Source: Homarus americanus
Lineage: Eukaryota; Arthropoda; Malacostraca; Decapoda; Nephropidae
NCBI RefSeq assembly: GCF_018991925.1
Contig: NW_024742338.1
Span: forward strand, 2,734,495 to 2,798,494
Reading direction: 5' to 3'
DNA: 64,000 bases
Translations under genes and position numbers: made by a program
Notes under the pieces: generated by a model
What the model was told of the DNA's origin: nothing
What the model saw: the letters and a program-made list of their open reading frames with translations, nothing else
Database searches by the model: none
Shown here: positions 1 through 12,286 of the stretch, piece by piece
Numbering within the stretch: position 1 is the stretch's first letter
Layout: each line of letters opens with the position of its first letter

Positions 1-377
1 ACAAATATTGTTATCTCAGGACACATAGTATGAATAATACAATCAATATACAGTACATAGCCTGTTAACATCTTAAATATAACTCGCATGTTATAACTCT
101 TGATACAGGAGACAATTTGTATAATATGATCAAATTGCAGTACACAAATATACTGATTAAAGTTATCTAGAGTTTCTTAGCAGATTCTAATACTTCACGA
201 TCACTCACGTTTTAGGGTCTAGTGGTCTGAACCAATGTGTTGTCTGTCCTGTAGAAATCAGTAGACTACCCTCGAGGGCAATCTCAGCCTGGAGGCGAGG
301 GCCATATGTTTTCGTATTGAAACACCTCAGAAGATTGGTCAGCAAATTCGTTGTCAACACTATATCTCTTATCTCAC

Positions 378-413
<36 letters not shown>

Positions 414-1110
414 CTAGTTTATCTTATTATGGTTATCCCTCTCTTTCTCTCTCTCTTCTAGCTTATCTTACTGTGGCGGTAACAGAGATTTTTAACATGA
501 TGGAATATAAATTTGTTTCTCAGAGTTTCTACAAAAGATCTTTAGGGTTATCAATGTAATTTGGTGCACACTTATTACACCAACCACTATATTTGAAGTC
601 ACCCATGACAAGCAGGAATGCCATTGCATTTGCTATAACTATTAGAGTATCTCAATTTTCTGTGGTTCAGTAAACTATAATTAATTTGGGGTTTTGTAAA
701 GGCACCCAACAATGACTGTGTGTCTTCCTTTCTGTTAGACTTTACACTATTTCGATTCCACAAAACACTTTTCACTCATAACCTCTTTTCCCAATAACAG
801 GTCCCTCCTGAGTGGTTCGTAAACATGCATTCAACTGGATCAATCCTCTTCCTACACAATAGTTCCCTCACACCTATTACATTATATAAGTTTGATGGAT
901 TTTAGGTAAAGTATTAAACTCTACTCTCTTCTTGAGGAATATTTTACACCATTGTTGTTAATTCCAATTACGTGTTCATAAAAAGCATGTATTTAGCCAC
1001 CTTATGTAATGGGTCGGCCCTCTCTCTGCTGAGTAAAATCATCTGGCGTTAGCTAACTAATATATTAAAAGTGGCGTGCCCGTAGTGAAACGGTCAGAGG
1101 AGATATTTTA
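1..1110. other. Left edge, no supported gene
   Basis: AT-rich sequence with a (CT)n tract at about 378-412 and a shorter CT-rich tract near 440-460. It should be the first part of the next sulfotransferase intron (minus strand), but I could not identify a further exon with confidence. Confidence 0.5.
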
Positions 1111-1119
1111 TTAATATAC

Positions 1120-1971
1120 CTTATGAAGCATGAAGCTTCCTCCCCAATTATTAATCTTGGTGGGGTCTGGGGTGTCGTTAGTGTCAATCATGGTTCTCAG
1201 AATTTCCCTCGTCCAGACGGTGCCAGACTTCGGAAAGGTCACAAACACTATATCATCACTCCGGTACTCAAAGTTGTAGTATATATCCTTAAGCTGACGG
1301 TACCTGATAAAAGTATAGATTACAGAAAGTACCTGGTGTGCTGCGGACATTAGTACTGGCAGGGGCGGATCCAGGAATATCACAAGGGGGGGGGTCCAAG
1401 AAGTTGTGGGTGGGGGAAATGGCGAGCACAAGGAAGCGAGCCCACTTAGCTGGGGGATTTCAGAAAGGGGGGGGGGTGCTTCCAGCGCCAGAAATTTTTT
1501 TTAAATCTGATCATTATCATGGGCATTTTGAAGCCATGCGCACTTGATATTAGGAGATATCCTGAAGTCAATAGTAAATACTTTTTTCTATACAAAAATG
1601 CCTGAGTACAATCCTGCATTAAAGAAAAAGTGTTGGAATTTTCTGGTAAAAAGAGGGGTCCGAACCCCCAGGACTCCCCTGGATCCGCCCTTGACTGGTC
1701 TCTTCAAACTCTCGGGATTTTCTATGAGATTACCTGTATTAGTATCCTCTGTATTATATATAACAACTCAAATTATATCTCTCATGGTAGTCACTGGTTT
1801 AACACAACAACAGGGGAATACTTACAGTGAGGGCATTAAGTAGTTACCGGGGTTAATGCGGACTACCTTTAAATTATACCTCCGCATGCCTCTTGCCTCT
1901 CTCATGGCGGTCTCTTCCTCGCTAATATCCTCCACGGTTATCGGAGACTCGTTCCCCTTTATCACACCCAT
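1120..1971 (-). CDS. Cytosolic sulfotransferase (SULT1-type), N-terminal part, 2 exons; gene continues off the left edge
   Basis: Transfers a sulfonate group from PAPS to hydroxyl or amine acceptors in the cytosol. Exon 1 is 1971 to 1826: the ATG lies 1 nt after an acceptor (gttactag), encodes MGVIKGNESPITVEDISEEE and more, and ends phase 2 at a GTAAGT donor. Exon 2 is 1303 to 1120: it follows a pyrimidine-rich acceptor (cttttatcag) and ends phase 0 at a GTATAT donor. The phases join cleanly to give 110 residues. The diagnostic feature is the PAPS 5'-phosphosulfate loop FPKSGTVW at residues 72-79 (family consensus YPKSGTTW), preceded by the typical YRSDDIVFVT strand. The acceptor just before the ATG implies an untranslated upstream exon; a possible minus-strand donor (gcag/gtaagt) lies near 3650. 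Downstream exons with the 3'-phosphate motif were not found in 1-1110 and probably lie outside. The substrate cannot be told. Confidence 0.85.
1360..1693. mobile_element. hAT-like MITE in sulfotransferase intron 1
   Basis: The ends are inverted repeats: CAGGGGCGGATCCAGG at the left, and the reverse complement with one change (CCTGGATCCGCCCTTG) at the right. The direct repeat ACTGG flanks both ends and may be a decayed target duplication. There is no internal transposase. The element sits wholly within intron 1 (1304-1825). The hAT assignment rests only on the CAG(G)G-type terminus. Confidence 0.55.
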
Positions 1972-2097
1972 CCTAGTAACGTTAAAATCATATCATCAGA
2001 GTCATTCTTCAAACTAGATACATTCATCTCGAGTATGTTGGCGGCTCTTAAGAGTACGGATCCGTATTTTGGCGGCCTCTGGCAGTGGTCGCTTAAA

Positions 2098-3556
2098 CAT
2101 AATTATCACAGTGGCCACCAAGTGTTAAAGTATATGACAGTGGTCACCAAGTATTAATGTATGTGACAGTGGCCACCAAGTGTTAAAGTATATGACAGTG
2201 GTCACCAAGTATTGATGTATGTGACAGTGGTCACCAAGTGTTAAAGTATATGACAGTGGTCACCAAGTATTGATGTGTATGACAGTGACCACCAAGTGTT
2301 AAAGTATATGACAGTGGTCACCAAGTATTGATGTGTATGACAGTGACCACCAAGTGTTAAAGTATATGACAGTGGTCACCAAGTATTAATGTATGTGACA
2401 GTGACCACCAAGTGTTAAAGTATATGACAGTGGTCACCAAGTATTAATGTATGTGACAGTGGCCACCAAGTGTTAATGTATATGACAGTGGCCACCAAGT
2501 ATTGATGTGTATGACAGTGACCACCAAGTGTTAAAGTATATGACAGTGGTCACCAAGTGTTAAAGTATATGACAGTGGTCACCAAGTGTTAATGTATATG
2601 ACAGTGGCCACCAAGTATTGATGTGTATGACAGTGACCACCAAGTGTTAAAGTATATGACAGTGGTCACCAAGTGTTAAAGTATATGACAGTGGTCACCA
2701 AGTATTGATGTGTATGACAGTGGTCACCAAGTGTTAAAGTATATGACAGTGGTCACCAAGTGTTAAAGTATATGACAGTGGTCACCAAGTATTGATGTGT
2801 ATGACAGTGGCCACCAAGTGTTAAAGTATATGACAGTGGTCACCAAGTGTTAAAGTATATGACAGTGGTCACCAAGTATTAATGTGTATGACAGTGGCCA
2901 CCAAGTGTTAAAGTATATGACAGTGGTCAAATAAGTGTTAAAAGAGACAGGCCTGGGCATTGATGTGTATGACAGTACACCAAGTGTTAAAGTATATGAC
3001 AGTGGTCAAGGGCAAAGTATAAGACAGTGGTCAAGTATTGATGTGTATGACAGTACACCAAGTGTTAAAGTATACACAGTGGTCACTGGCAGCAAAGTAT
3101 ATGACAGTGGTCACTAAGCATAATAAGGTGACAGTGGCCACCAAGGTTAGCTGTATATGACACAGTGGCCACCACAAGTATTGATGTGTATGACAGTGGC
3201 CACCAAGTGTTAAAGTATATGACAGTGGTCACCAAGTGTTAAAGTATATGACAGTGGTCACCAAGTATTGATGTGTATGACAGTACCGGCAGCAAAGTAT
3301 ACATTAGTGGTCACCAAGGTTAAAGTATATATAAAATATCGAGAAGCTGATGTGTATGACACAGTGGCCACCAAGGTTAAAGTATGACAGTGGTCACTGT
3401 TAAAGTATGACAGGTCACTAAAGTATTGATATGACAAAAATACCAAGTGTTAAAGTATATGACAGTGGTCACCAAGTGTTAAAGTATATGACAGTGGTCA
3501 CCAAGTATTGATGTGTATGACAGTGACCATCTAAATATAAGACAGTGGCCACCTCA
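2098..3556. repeat. 29-bp minisatellite, about 50 copies
   Basis: Tandem units of 29 bp built on GTGGTCACCAAG followed by one of two tails: TGTTAAAGTATATGACA or TATTGATGTGTATGACA. The tails alternate in partly regular blocks, which suggests a two-unit higher-order repeat. From about 2930 to 3440 the array is interrupted and degenerate, with intact units again at the end. It lies just upstream of the sulfotransferase coding start. Confidence 0.95.
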
Positions 3557-4940
3557 ATAATACTTTATTGACACAACTTAAAATTTCATTGTAAATACCA
3601 ATTGAAAGATTCATTTAGTTAAAGAAGCCATCGAGAACTCTCACTTACCTGCTGTACTTACTACTGCTGGAGTATCGTCACAGTGACTTTATCGAGCTCC
3701 TTCCTTCAGGGTGTCCGAGATACTGATTGGTAACTGTCACTCTATCAGGGCTCACTTCAGTGGGTGGACGAGTTCACCCCACCTGTGGCGCCACCAAGCG
3801 GCTGTCAAATAGAAAAACAGTTGCCGACAAACATATATACTGTATATTAAAGGGGGGAAGATGCACAGATCAGTGACTTTATAGTTTTTTTAATTGTCTT
3901 GTGCACTTTATTTTACCATCTACAATAGGATACAATTACTGTGCAGCTATTAATGGTTTAACAACACCAGAAGGAACAGAAACCCGTTTTTTTTCAGATT
4001 TCCGAAACATCCAGAGAAATGAGTCGTAGATCTATTTACTGTATGTCAATGTTGACTGTTCATTAGTCGTCTACGGTCAGTCAGAATTAAAAAAAAATGA
4101 GCGTGTTCAATTATTATGCTTTTACGTCTGTCACACCAAGACGATTGACAGAAGTCCGAAAGTTATTGAAAAATAAAAATAATTTATGAAATGATCATGC
4201 ACCTTCCACTTGCCATCTAGACAGGCTTGTTAGTCAAGACTCAGGGAACTGCAACTTTGTACACCTACATATTGCATAGCGTCTTTGATGGAAACGTTTA
4301 TCAAATGACCGACCATCTAAAGCCTTTTAGAGGTGGTCGGGATAGCGGGAAGTTTGAAAGTATTCGACATCTTTACCACAGTTGCTTTTTTAGTTTTAGA
4401 TTCAGGTTGCACCAGTAAGTTACTGAGGATCAGTATTTGTTTTGACGATATAAAAATTATTGCTGGTTTCTTTCTCACCTTTACAGCAAACACAGGTTTT
4501 CTACAATGAGAGGTAAGGGAATGTGAAACGGCTGACACTGATATAATCAAGGGTTCCTTATAAATAATCAAGTAATTCAAATAATTTACGAGAATTAGGC
4601 ACAAAAAACACTGCTAATGATTTGTCTAGTCTTGCACTGCTATTCTTTTTTCAGGCTAAAGAAGTGTGAACAAGATGAATACATTAGCTTCATACAGTAG
4701 TCTAGCGGTTAAGCCAAAAAACTTCCTTTTTAAGGATGCATTAAAACTGGTGGGTTTATAGATGTGTGAATGGTGAACCGAATATGATCAGGTCCCCAGC
4801 TGTGTCTGGCCTGTGAAAGCGACCATCTTGGATTTAAAAATGAACGCCACCCAAATCTGTTATTACTCAAATTTTAGGCTCAAATAGATACATTCTATTA
4901 ATTTATGAGTAAATGTATGTGTTCATGATAATGATATACT
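3557..4940. other. AT-rich intergenic sequence
   Basis: No convincing coding signal. A possible minus-strand splice donor at about 3650 (cttacctgc on the plus strand) could close a 5' untranslated exon of the sulfotransferase gene; this is speculative. Confidence 0.4.
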
Positions 4941-4944
4941 GTAC

Positions 4945-5045
4945 ATTGCCCAGTACTTGCCAACAGTGCGTAACAGAGACGTGACCGATCCCCAAAGCGG
5001 CGAGCGAGTCGATCATTGGTGAAGAGGATAAAAGTAAAAAGAAAC
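4945..5045 (+). mobile_element. LINE 3'-end fragment (family A)
   Basis: About 100 bp closely matching the terminal part of the LINE copies at 6418-6985 and 38325-38790: shared CCCAGTACTTGCCAACAGTG, GAGACGTGACCGATC and a terminal GAAGAGGATAAAAGTAAAAA. It is a severely 5'-truncated copy, as expected from target-primed reverse transcription. Confidence 0.8.
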
Positions 5046-6110
5046 AATTACTAATTAATTATGGTGGTGTCAGCCAACTTGAATATCAAAATGGCTGCTA
5101 CCAATGAAATTTTTACTTGATTTCTGTAGAATCACTAAGGATGCGATAGAGGCTACCAGGTGGTAAGAGCTTCCAAGATAAAAGCGACCTTGAAATTGGT
5201 GTGGCGGCATCAAGCGTCCTCCTATATATTTTTTATTTTTTTTTTAAGAAAGGAGGGTTGAAAGAAGATTAGAGGTGGGGGAAGGAATTTATAGTTCGGA
5301 AATTTAAGAAATTTAGGAGGAGGTAAGAGAGGGCGGGCTGACCGCCTAGCTAAGCTAATAGTGTGTGAGGGTTGTGTCATGGGTTAGTTATTGTCTGTCG
5401 GTACAGGCACTAGACATCCTACCCTGTCCCATATATGGGTGTTTTGAGGGCCTTATTTCATATTCCGCCGACCCTACTGGCGGATGCTGGTCTAGGGAGG
5501 TTGTCTATTGCCTGGCCGTGTAGATCAGGGGTGGTAATGGACCTTTTGAGATTTGGTAACTTTTTGGGAGCCATGTATGGTTGTTGTCGTTATCTGGCGG
5601 GAGTCTTTGAAGGAGTTGTTGCTCTGATCGTTCTATCTTTTGCCAGATCCTCCTACCAGAGATGGCACTGGGGTGAGAGGGTTACCCTCCCCAATGATTG
5701 GTCTCCAGTTGGTCAAGTTGCCAGAAGTGGGTCACAATAATCTAAAAAATTCAGGGAGATTGTCAAGAAAGCATGGGTACAAGTGTGTTTCTGTGACCTG
5801 GTGGAAATCTACCTGCCTGTTGTTTGTCTGTACACTGATACCGATCGTCGGGAAGTTACCGGAGACTGTATTGCACAGTGTATAACTTACACAGCACACC
5901 GACAGGACTTAAACGAACTACGTGCCAGGGGATAATTTTATGGTCGAGCGCTTGGTTGTGTGTGGCCATGAAGGTGATGCTGATGCTTGCTCTGCCAACT
6001 ACCTGAAACAGCTACATACTGTCCAGGGGGTCTGGTGGCAGTAAAACAGAGCAGCAAATTACCTCGATTAATGTCTTGTTTTTGAGTCTTGGACACACTT
6101 AATCTTATTG
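5046..6110. other. Unassigned sequence with an open frame at 5435-5740
   Basis: A poly-T rich stretch near 5225 is followed by GC-richer DNA. The plus-strand frame 5435-5740 (101 codons) matches no family I recognise, and no splice or promoter context supports it. It may be part of an uncharacterised mobile element. Confidence 0.3.
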
Positions 6111-6117
6111 TCTAGTT

Positions 6118-6330
6118 CATTTCTCAACCTTGTTCCCTCTACCCGTCTCTTGTTCCCTCTACCCGTCTCTTGTTCCCTCTACCCGTCTCTTGTTCCCTCT
6201 ACCCGTCTCTTGTTCCCTCTACCCGTCTCTCGTTCCCTCTACCCGTCTCTTGTTCCCTCTACCCGTCTCTTGTTCCTTCTACCCGTCTCTTGTTGCCTCT
6301 ACCCATCTCTTGTTCCCTCTACCTGCACGG
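6118..6330. repeat. 20-bp minisatellite, about 11 copies
   Basis: Tandem TTGTTCCCTCTACCCGTCTC with few substitutions. Because 20 is not a multiple of 3, it stays open in several frames and yields artefactual reading frames. Confidence 0.95.
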
Positions 6331-6417
6331 CTAGTATATTCATCTCAACACATACTGTAGTCATATTATGCTCCAACGTCGTTCAGATATCTAGACGGTC
6401 CGTCCCTCGTAACGATC

Positions 6418-6985
6418 TTCAAGAGTGAAGTGCTTCCCCGTCTGGAGTACTGTCACCCCGTATGGTCCCCGAGATATGCTATGGACTGTCAGTTGGTTGA
6501 AAATGTTCAAAGGAGGGCCACCAGACTGGTGCCTGCACTTCGGCACCTCAACTACCCTGAGAGATTGGAGCGCCTGAACTTGCCTAGCTTATACTACAGA
6601 TGGGCAAGGGGTGACCTAATTGAGGTGTATAAGCATCTCAAGGGGCACTACTCAGTCGAGTGTCCTTACTTGGAGCTGGCGGACGCTCGCCCCACAAGGG
6701 GTCACAGCTCATGATTGAAGAAGCCGCAGGTCCAGAAAACTGTGAGGGCAAACTTTTTTCGGAGTGAGAGTTGTGAACTCTTGGAACATTCTACCAGTGT
6801 GTGTTGTGAATGGCACCGAGTGTGAGCTCTTTCAAGACAAGACTTGGCTAACACTGGAGCAGGTTCAGGTACATTCAGGAGCCGGTGCATGCCCAGTACT
6901 TGCCAACAGTGCGTAACAGAGACGTGACCGATCGCCCAAGCGGCTAACGAGCCGATCAGTAGCGAAGAGGATAAAAGTAAAAATC
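6418..6985 (+). mobile_element. Non-LTR retrotransposon (LINE) ORF2 C-terminal fragment, family A
   Basis: Encodes the conserved segment downstream of the reverse transcriptase catalytic core: PRLEYCHPVWSP, then [15 protein letters not shown], then [17 protein letters not shown] text (here [14 protein letters not shown]). The frame is broken by a TGA at about 6711, where the sister copy at 38329 reads AGA, and again by small indels downstream, so it is a dead copy. It ends at GAGGATAAAAGTAAAAA, as do the other family A copies. Its clade (CR1- or Jockey-like) is an inference from the protein style. Confidence 0.85.
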
Positions 6986-8109
6986 CACAAAACACGTGTA
7001 AAATTAATGAATTGCCCCCAAAGAGACTTGTTTTCTCTAGTGAGAGGTACTATCCATTTCTATACTTCCTGAAGTGCTCTCTCTCTCTAAGGTAGATTTA
7101 AATTATGATGCAACCTGTACGAGTAGCCATAAGTCAGCTGTACCTACCGTGAGCTGAAGCATTCAAGATGTATTGAGTATATGTTGAATGCTTTAACTAG
7201 TTTGTTTGTAGTGTAAATTGTATTAAGACGATGTATTTTGACTGCCGGATCATTGTTGCGTCATTCGTGAAGTTACGAGATAGCAATTCAAAACTGAAGT
7301 TGTATTTCCTTGATTTACACATCTCAGAGAATCCGATGAGTGTATTCAAATTATTGCCATTTTTGTATTTAAGAAACTCATTAATTTCGAGAGAAGAAAC
7401 TGTCAACTGTGGTAAAACTCTGAATTGTAACACTGCAGATATATTTGTGAGTAGGCTGGTTGTTATGGTTGTTGACTCTGCCCACAGTGTGATTACGATC
7501 CTATGCACTTGACATCAATTTAATTATTATCAAACACAAATTAGATTTTAAGAGTTAACATTCTTTAATCAATATAAGCCCACAGCCTATGTGTACCTTA
7601 ACAGAGAACAATGTATGGGTGTATAAAAGAGAGCGTAGTTTGGTTAGTTTATTCTGAACACCCTTTCCTCGTCATCCAGGCACTGTTGCTGGAGCTGCGG
7701 CAGATAGGGTGTCTGACGCAGGATGTCTTTTGTACACCGGAATTAAGATCTAGAGTGGATGGGCCCGACGAGAGTTGTAGGTCTACGGGTGCGGCCATGT
7801 CCACGAGGCATGGGCCGAACTCAGGACGAAGTGAACCTAGCCACAGCATTATGGAGTGTAAACGCACAGCTGTATTCTGAATAGGCCTATGGTAATACCC
7901 TGTATGTATCCGTAATTGTTCCATCTCGGGTATCTTATTCCCACCTCGTAAATGGACACCAATGTATCATACGGTGTTAGGAGTTTTAACAGGTATAATA
8001 TTGACAAGAAACGAGAGGCAAGGTTACATCACCACTCATGGAGTCGTGATAACTGTGTGTGCCAGAGTAACCTGTGTCCCCAGTATTGAGAGTAATAATA
8101 ATTAGATGG
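6986..8109. other. Intergenic sequence, no supported gene
   Basis: Mixed composition. Open frames at 7231-7512, 7611-7880 and their antisense counterparts lack recognisable domains or splice context. Confidence 0.4.
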
Positions 8110-8188
8110 ACACCCACTAAAAATTATTTGGCACCCGTGTCATATTGTATCACTCCATAAGGGTGCCGAATAATTTTTTAGTGGGTGT
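8110..8188. repeat. Near-perfect hairpin, 27-28 bp arms (possible mini-MITE)
   Basis: The left arm starts ACACCCACTAAAAATTATTT and the right arm is its reverse complement with one insertion and one mismatch. The arms are separated by about 24 bp. The compact symmetrical shape suits a palindromic MITE or a transcribed hairpin. Confidence 0.75.
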
Positions 8189-9533
8189 ACATGAATAACA
8201 ATCTTGTGACGAGTTGAGAAGTGCTATGAAGTGTTAGTTTAAGTAGTGCTGTAATTATAGGACTGACGATCAATTCTTGTTGTGTGTCACTATCATAAAA
8301 TGTTAACCAGTAACCTATAGTAATTTTGACTGAACATGGTCCTGTTAACGTTGAATACTTATTTGGCTGACGTTGAAGTAAGGCCAAATGGTCCCTGTAA
8401 TGTGTATCAATGTTAACGTAAATTTGGTCAAGTGTTGAGTGAACCTCAAAGAGCGGTTCATGTGTTAAATTCATCAGGTACTCAACTTCATTGTAATAAA
8501 TCATCTTTGTTGTACGTAAGGGGTATCATTATCCACGTACCCTACACCTTGCCACACTACCGCAGGTTTAAGAGGTTGAAGGTTATATGTATAAGAAGTA
8601 AAATAACTAAGAAATAGATAACAAGTAATAAATAAAGTAAATAAGAAACTGAAAGAAATAAATACTTTGAGAAGTTGAAAGAAAATATAAAAAGAAGGGA
8701 AGAAAATACATGAATCCCTCCCCCCAACGGTACAGACACTATAATCTACTTTACACCAATAACACCAACATCTACACTACTTCTACTTCTCTACACCACT
8801 ATCGCCATACTCTACACTAACAACCATCTGTACACATCTGGGGTGGGTGTATGATACAGGTTAACTTGATCACCATTGTTCTCTCTCTGTCTCGTGCTTG
8901 GTGGCCTCGACAACACCACTGAACATAGGTAAAGAAAATACAACTTCTACATACTTCAGTGTACTTCATTATAAGCTTAGTGTACAGTGGCAAGAAGAGC
9001 AAGCTTAATGTACATATTTAAGTACAATAAGCTTCGTGTACAGAGGTAATAAAGCTATGTACTACGGCAATCTACTGTACAGGTAAAACAATGGTGTACC
9101 TCATCTTCTTCCACCACCACCTCCTCTTCTTCCTCCACCACCACCACCACCTCCTCCTCTTCTTCCTCCTCCCCTTCCCACAATCCTTAATTAACCCTTG
9201 CACGCCATCACCAAGAATTAGGAGAATCTACGTGGACTCGGGTAATACGTGCCCTGATTGGTGTTCGATCATCATGACGTCACATTAGGGGAATTTAGGT
9301 AAAATTAAGTGACCTTTGGATGAGTTGGGTTAAGTTAAGGTTTAGTTTGGTAAATGTTCTCTTAGGTTAGGTTCGGTAACCGTAGGATGGGTTAAAGCCT
9401 TGCCCGAGTACACGTGGATTGTGACACATACTTCGCATTGGTCAGATGTGCCGTGGTAGGGCGAGGAGGGGGAAGGGGGGCGGGGAGGGGGGGCCAGGGG
9501 GAGAATGGAGGAGGAACCTGGGGGAGGGGGCTG
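8189..9533. other. 3' flank of the minus-strand collagen-like gene
   Basis: Contains CCA/CTC-rich low complexity at about 9100-9175, short TTAGG-like runs at about 9310-9390 and a G-rich stretch at 9450-9530. It should include the 3' untranslated region of the gene ending at 9534. I saw no clear minus-strand AATAAA close to the stop. Confidence 0.4.
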
Positions 9534-12216
9534 TTACTGGGTCCTCTTGGCTTGGGCAGCAGATCGGAGGGTCTTAAGGTCAGGGGCTGGGTTACCTACC
9601 AAACCTGAAGGCCCTGGCAGACCCCTCAGACCCTGGAAGCCTACCCCAGGGTTGCCCCTCTTGCCCTGCGTGCCCTTGTTGCCCTTGATGCAGTCGCCCG
9701 TATTGCCCTTCGGTCCGCGAACGCCAGAAGGCCCAGGATGTCCAGGAGGCCCTGGGATCCCCTGTCGGGTCCTGATGGTAGTAGGGCCCTCATCGCCATC
9801 GTCCCCTGGGAGCCCTGGTGGTCCTTGGGTTCCGGGGATGCCCTCATGCCCCTGAGGACCTCTGATACCTGAAAGGGGGAGAAATAGTCCGTCAGCCTGG
9901 ATAACCCACACCCTCACCCCACTATTTATTATATTCATAAGCGACATAGATATAGGCATAGACAGCAACATAAGCAAATTTGCTGATGACACTAAAATAG
10001 GGCGTGTAATTAAATCTGACGAGGACTCCGCAAAACTATAGAAAGATCTAAACAAATGTTTTTGCATGGTCTGAAAAATAGCAGATGAAATTTAATGTGG
10101 ACAAATGTAAAGTACGTACTTAATCTAGGAGATGTAAACAGAGAAACCAGATACCGGATGAACAACGTTGTTATAGAGAAATCCGACTGTGAGAAAGATT
10201 TTGGAGTAATGATAAGTAGGAATCTTAAACCAAGTCAACAATGTGTATTTGCTAGAAACAAGGCTAACAAAGTATCTTGGGTTCATACAAAGGAGTGTTA
10301 GTTACAAGACTAACGAGGTTATCCTAAAACTATATCTTGCGCTTGTGAGACCTCACTTGGATTATGCAGTTCAGTTTTGGTCACCGTACTACAAAATGGA
10401 TATGCTGTATAGTAGAAACCCTAGAAAAATTTCAGAGGAGAATGACGAGACTAATCCAAGGCATTAGGAATCTTGAGTGCAGGCAGGTTAAGCATCTTAA
10501 TTTGCACTTCCTCAAAAGACGTATAGTGAGGGGCGATATGATCGAGGTGTATAAATGGAAGTCAGGGCTAAACAAAGGTGATATAACAAAGGTACTCAAA
10601 CTATCCAACCGGGAGAGAACTCGTAACAATGGTTTTAAATTAGACAAATTTAGATGTAGGCGCAAAATAGGTAAACATTGGTTTGGAAATAGAGTAGTGG
10701 ACGACTGGAACAAGTTATCAAACATCACCATTAACTCGAATACGCTGGATAGCTTCAAACATAGGTTGGATGGATATATGAGCGATAGGGGTTGGGTGTA
10801 AATGGGACTGCCCAGTATGGGCCAATAGGCCCGCTGCAGTTTCCTCCATTCTTATGTTCTTATAACCCACACCCTCACCCCATAACCCACACCTTCACCC
10901 CAAAACCCACACTCTCACCCTATAACCCACATCCTCACCCCATAACCCACACCCTCATCCCATAACCCACACTCTCACCCTATAACCTAAACCTTCACCC
11001 CCTAACAAACACCCTTGCCCCCTAACTCACACCCTCAATCCCCCTAACCCACACCCTCAAGACTGACCTGCGTCGACCCATATGCCGAGTTGCTTGATGG
11101 CTGTGGAGATGATAGAAAGTTTGTTTTCCATCTCTCCAATGCTCTTCACCTCCTCCTCGAACAGGGAGATCTGGGCAGCGAGGGCGGCCAAGTCTGAGCA
11201 CGAGCATCCTGTGTACCCTGCCTGTCAAGAAGGTCGTGGTTTACTGTTGGGTTGGGTTGGGTTGAGTTGGGTTGAGTTGGGCTGTATAGTTTATTAAGGG
11301 TTGGAGATGCATTGTGTTGACCATTACTGTTTGTCTGTGTGTTCCTTAACGTCAATGAATGCACATTTAGCCACAGTGTCATTGAATCAAGTTTACAGAC
11401 GACAAAAAGATATTTAGGAAGGTACAGAAGCAAGTCAAGACGATGTCACAACTATACAGAAAGACTTGCATGAGCTGTTCAAATAATTCCCAGGTTGGAA
11501 AATGCTTTTGAACATTATAAAATACATGACTTTTGGTATGTAGGATAAAACCCTCATCAAAATTATTCTATTAACTCCTTCCTGGATACTGGTGATAAGG
11601 AGAAAGATCTTGGCGTTGTGATAGATCAGTCACTGAAGGCGGGACAACAAGTGGGGACAGTAAACCTAAATTTGGGAATTATATTGTAAAGCTTACCTTG
11701 GAATACAGAGATAGAAATATGCTCCTTCAATTTTTGAGTCATTTATGAGCCTAGATTACTGTATACAGGCATGAAAACCCTGCCTCCAGGAAGATCTAAC
11801 ATCCCTAGAAAAGGTGCAACAAAGAGAGACTAAGATGATTCCTGAACTATGTTATTTAGATTATCCACGTAGACTGAGGGCCATAGGACTAACAACCCTT
11901 CAGACAAGGCACAATGGGGCAGATCTCACTGAACCCGGACCATTTGTTGTGACGCCACGCACCACCAGCACGAGGGGACATAACTACAAGCTCACCAAGT
12001 TATTATACAGAACGAACATAAGGAAAGACTTCTTCACACAGAGGCTGGTAGACCTATGGAACGGTACAGCATCTCAAGCTGTGGTATAAAGAACAGGACT
12101 GAGCTTCAAAATAGCCCTTGGGAAGATTATCAAGAACAATGGAAGGATCCTACATACGCCACTGGCCTCCTTCCCTGGGCGTGGCCACCTCTAGTGGGCG
12201 GCCACTAGGTAAAAGA

Positions 12217-12286
<70 letters not shown>

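Noticed and set aside
130..330. Possible further minus-strand sulfotransferase exon ending at a GTGAGT near 207
   Set aside because: The translation does not match the expected sulfotransferase segment after the PAPS loop.
2098..3556. CRISPR-like array
   Set aside because: Units are contiguous 29-mers with no unique spacers, and the window is eukaryotic.
9505..9855. Plus-strand Pro-rich frame over the collagen exon
   Set aside because: Antisense shadow: Gly-X-Y codons read backwards give Pro-rich text. The minus strand has splice sites and a signal peptide exon.
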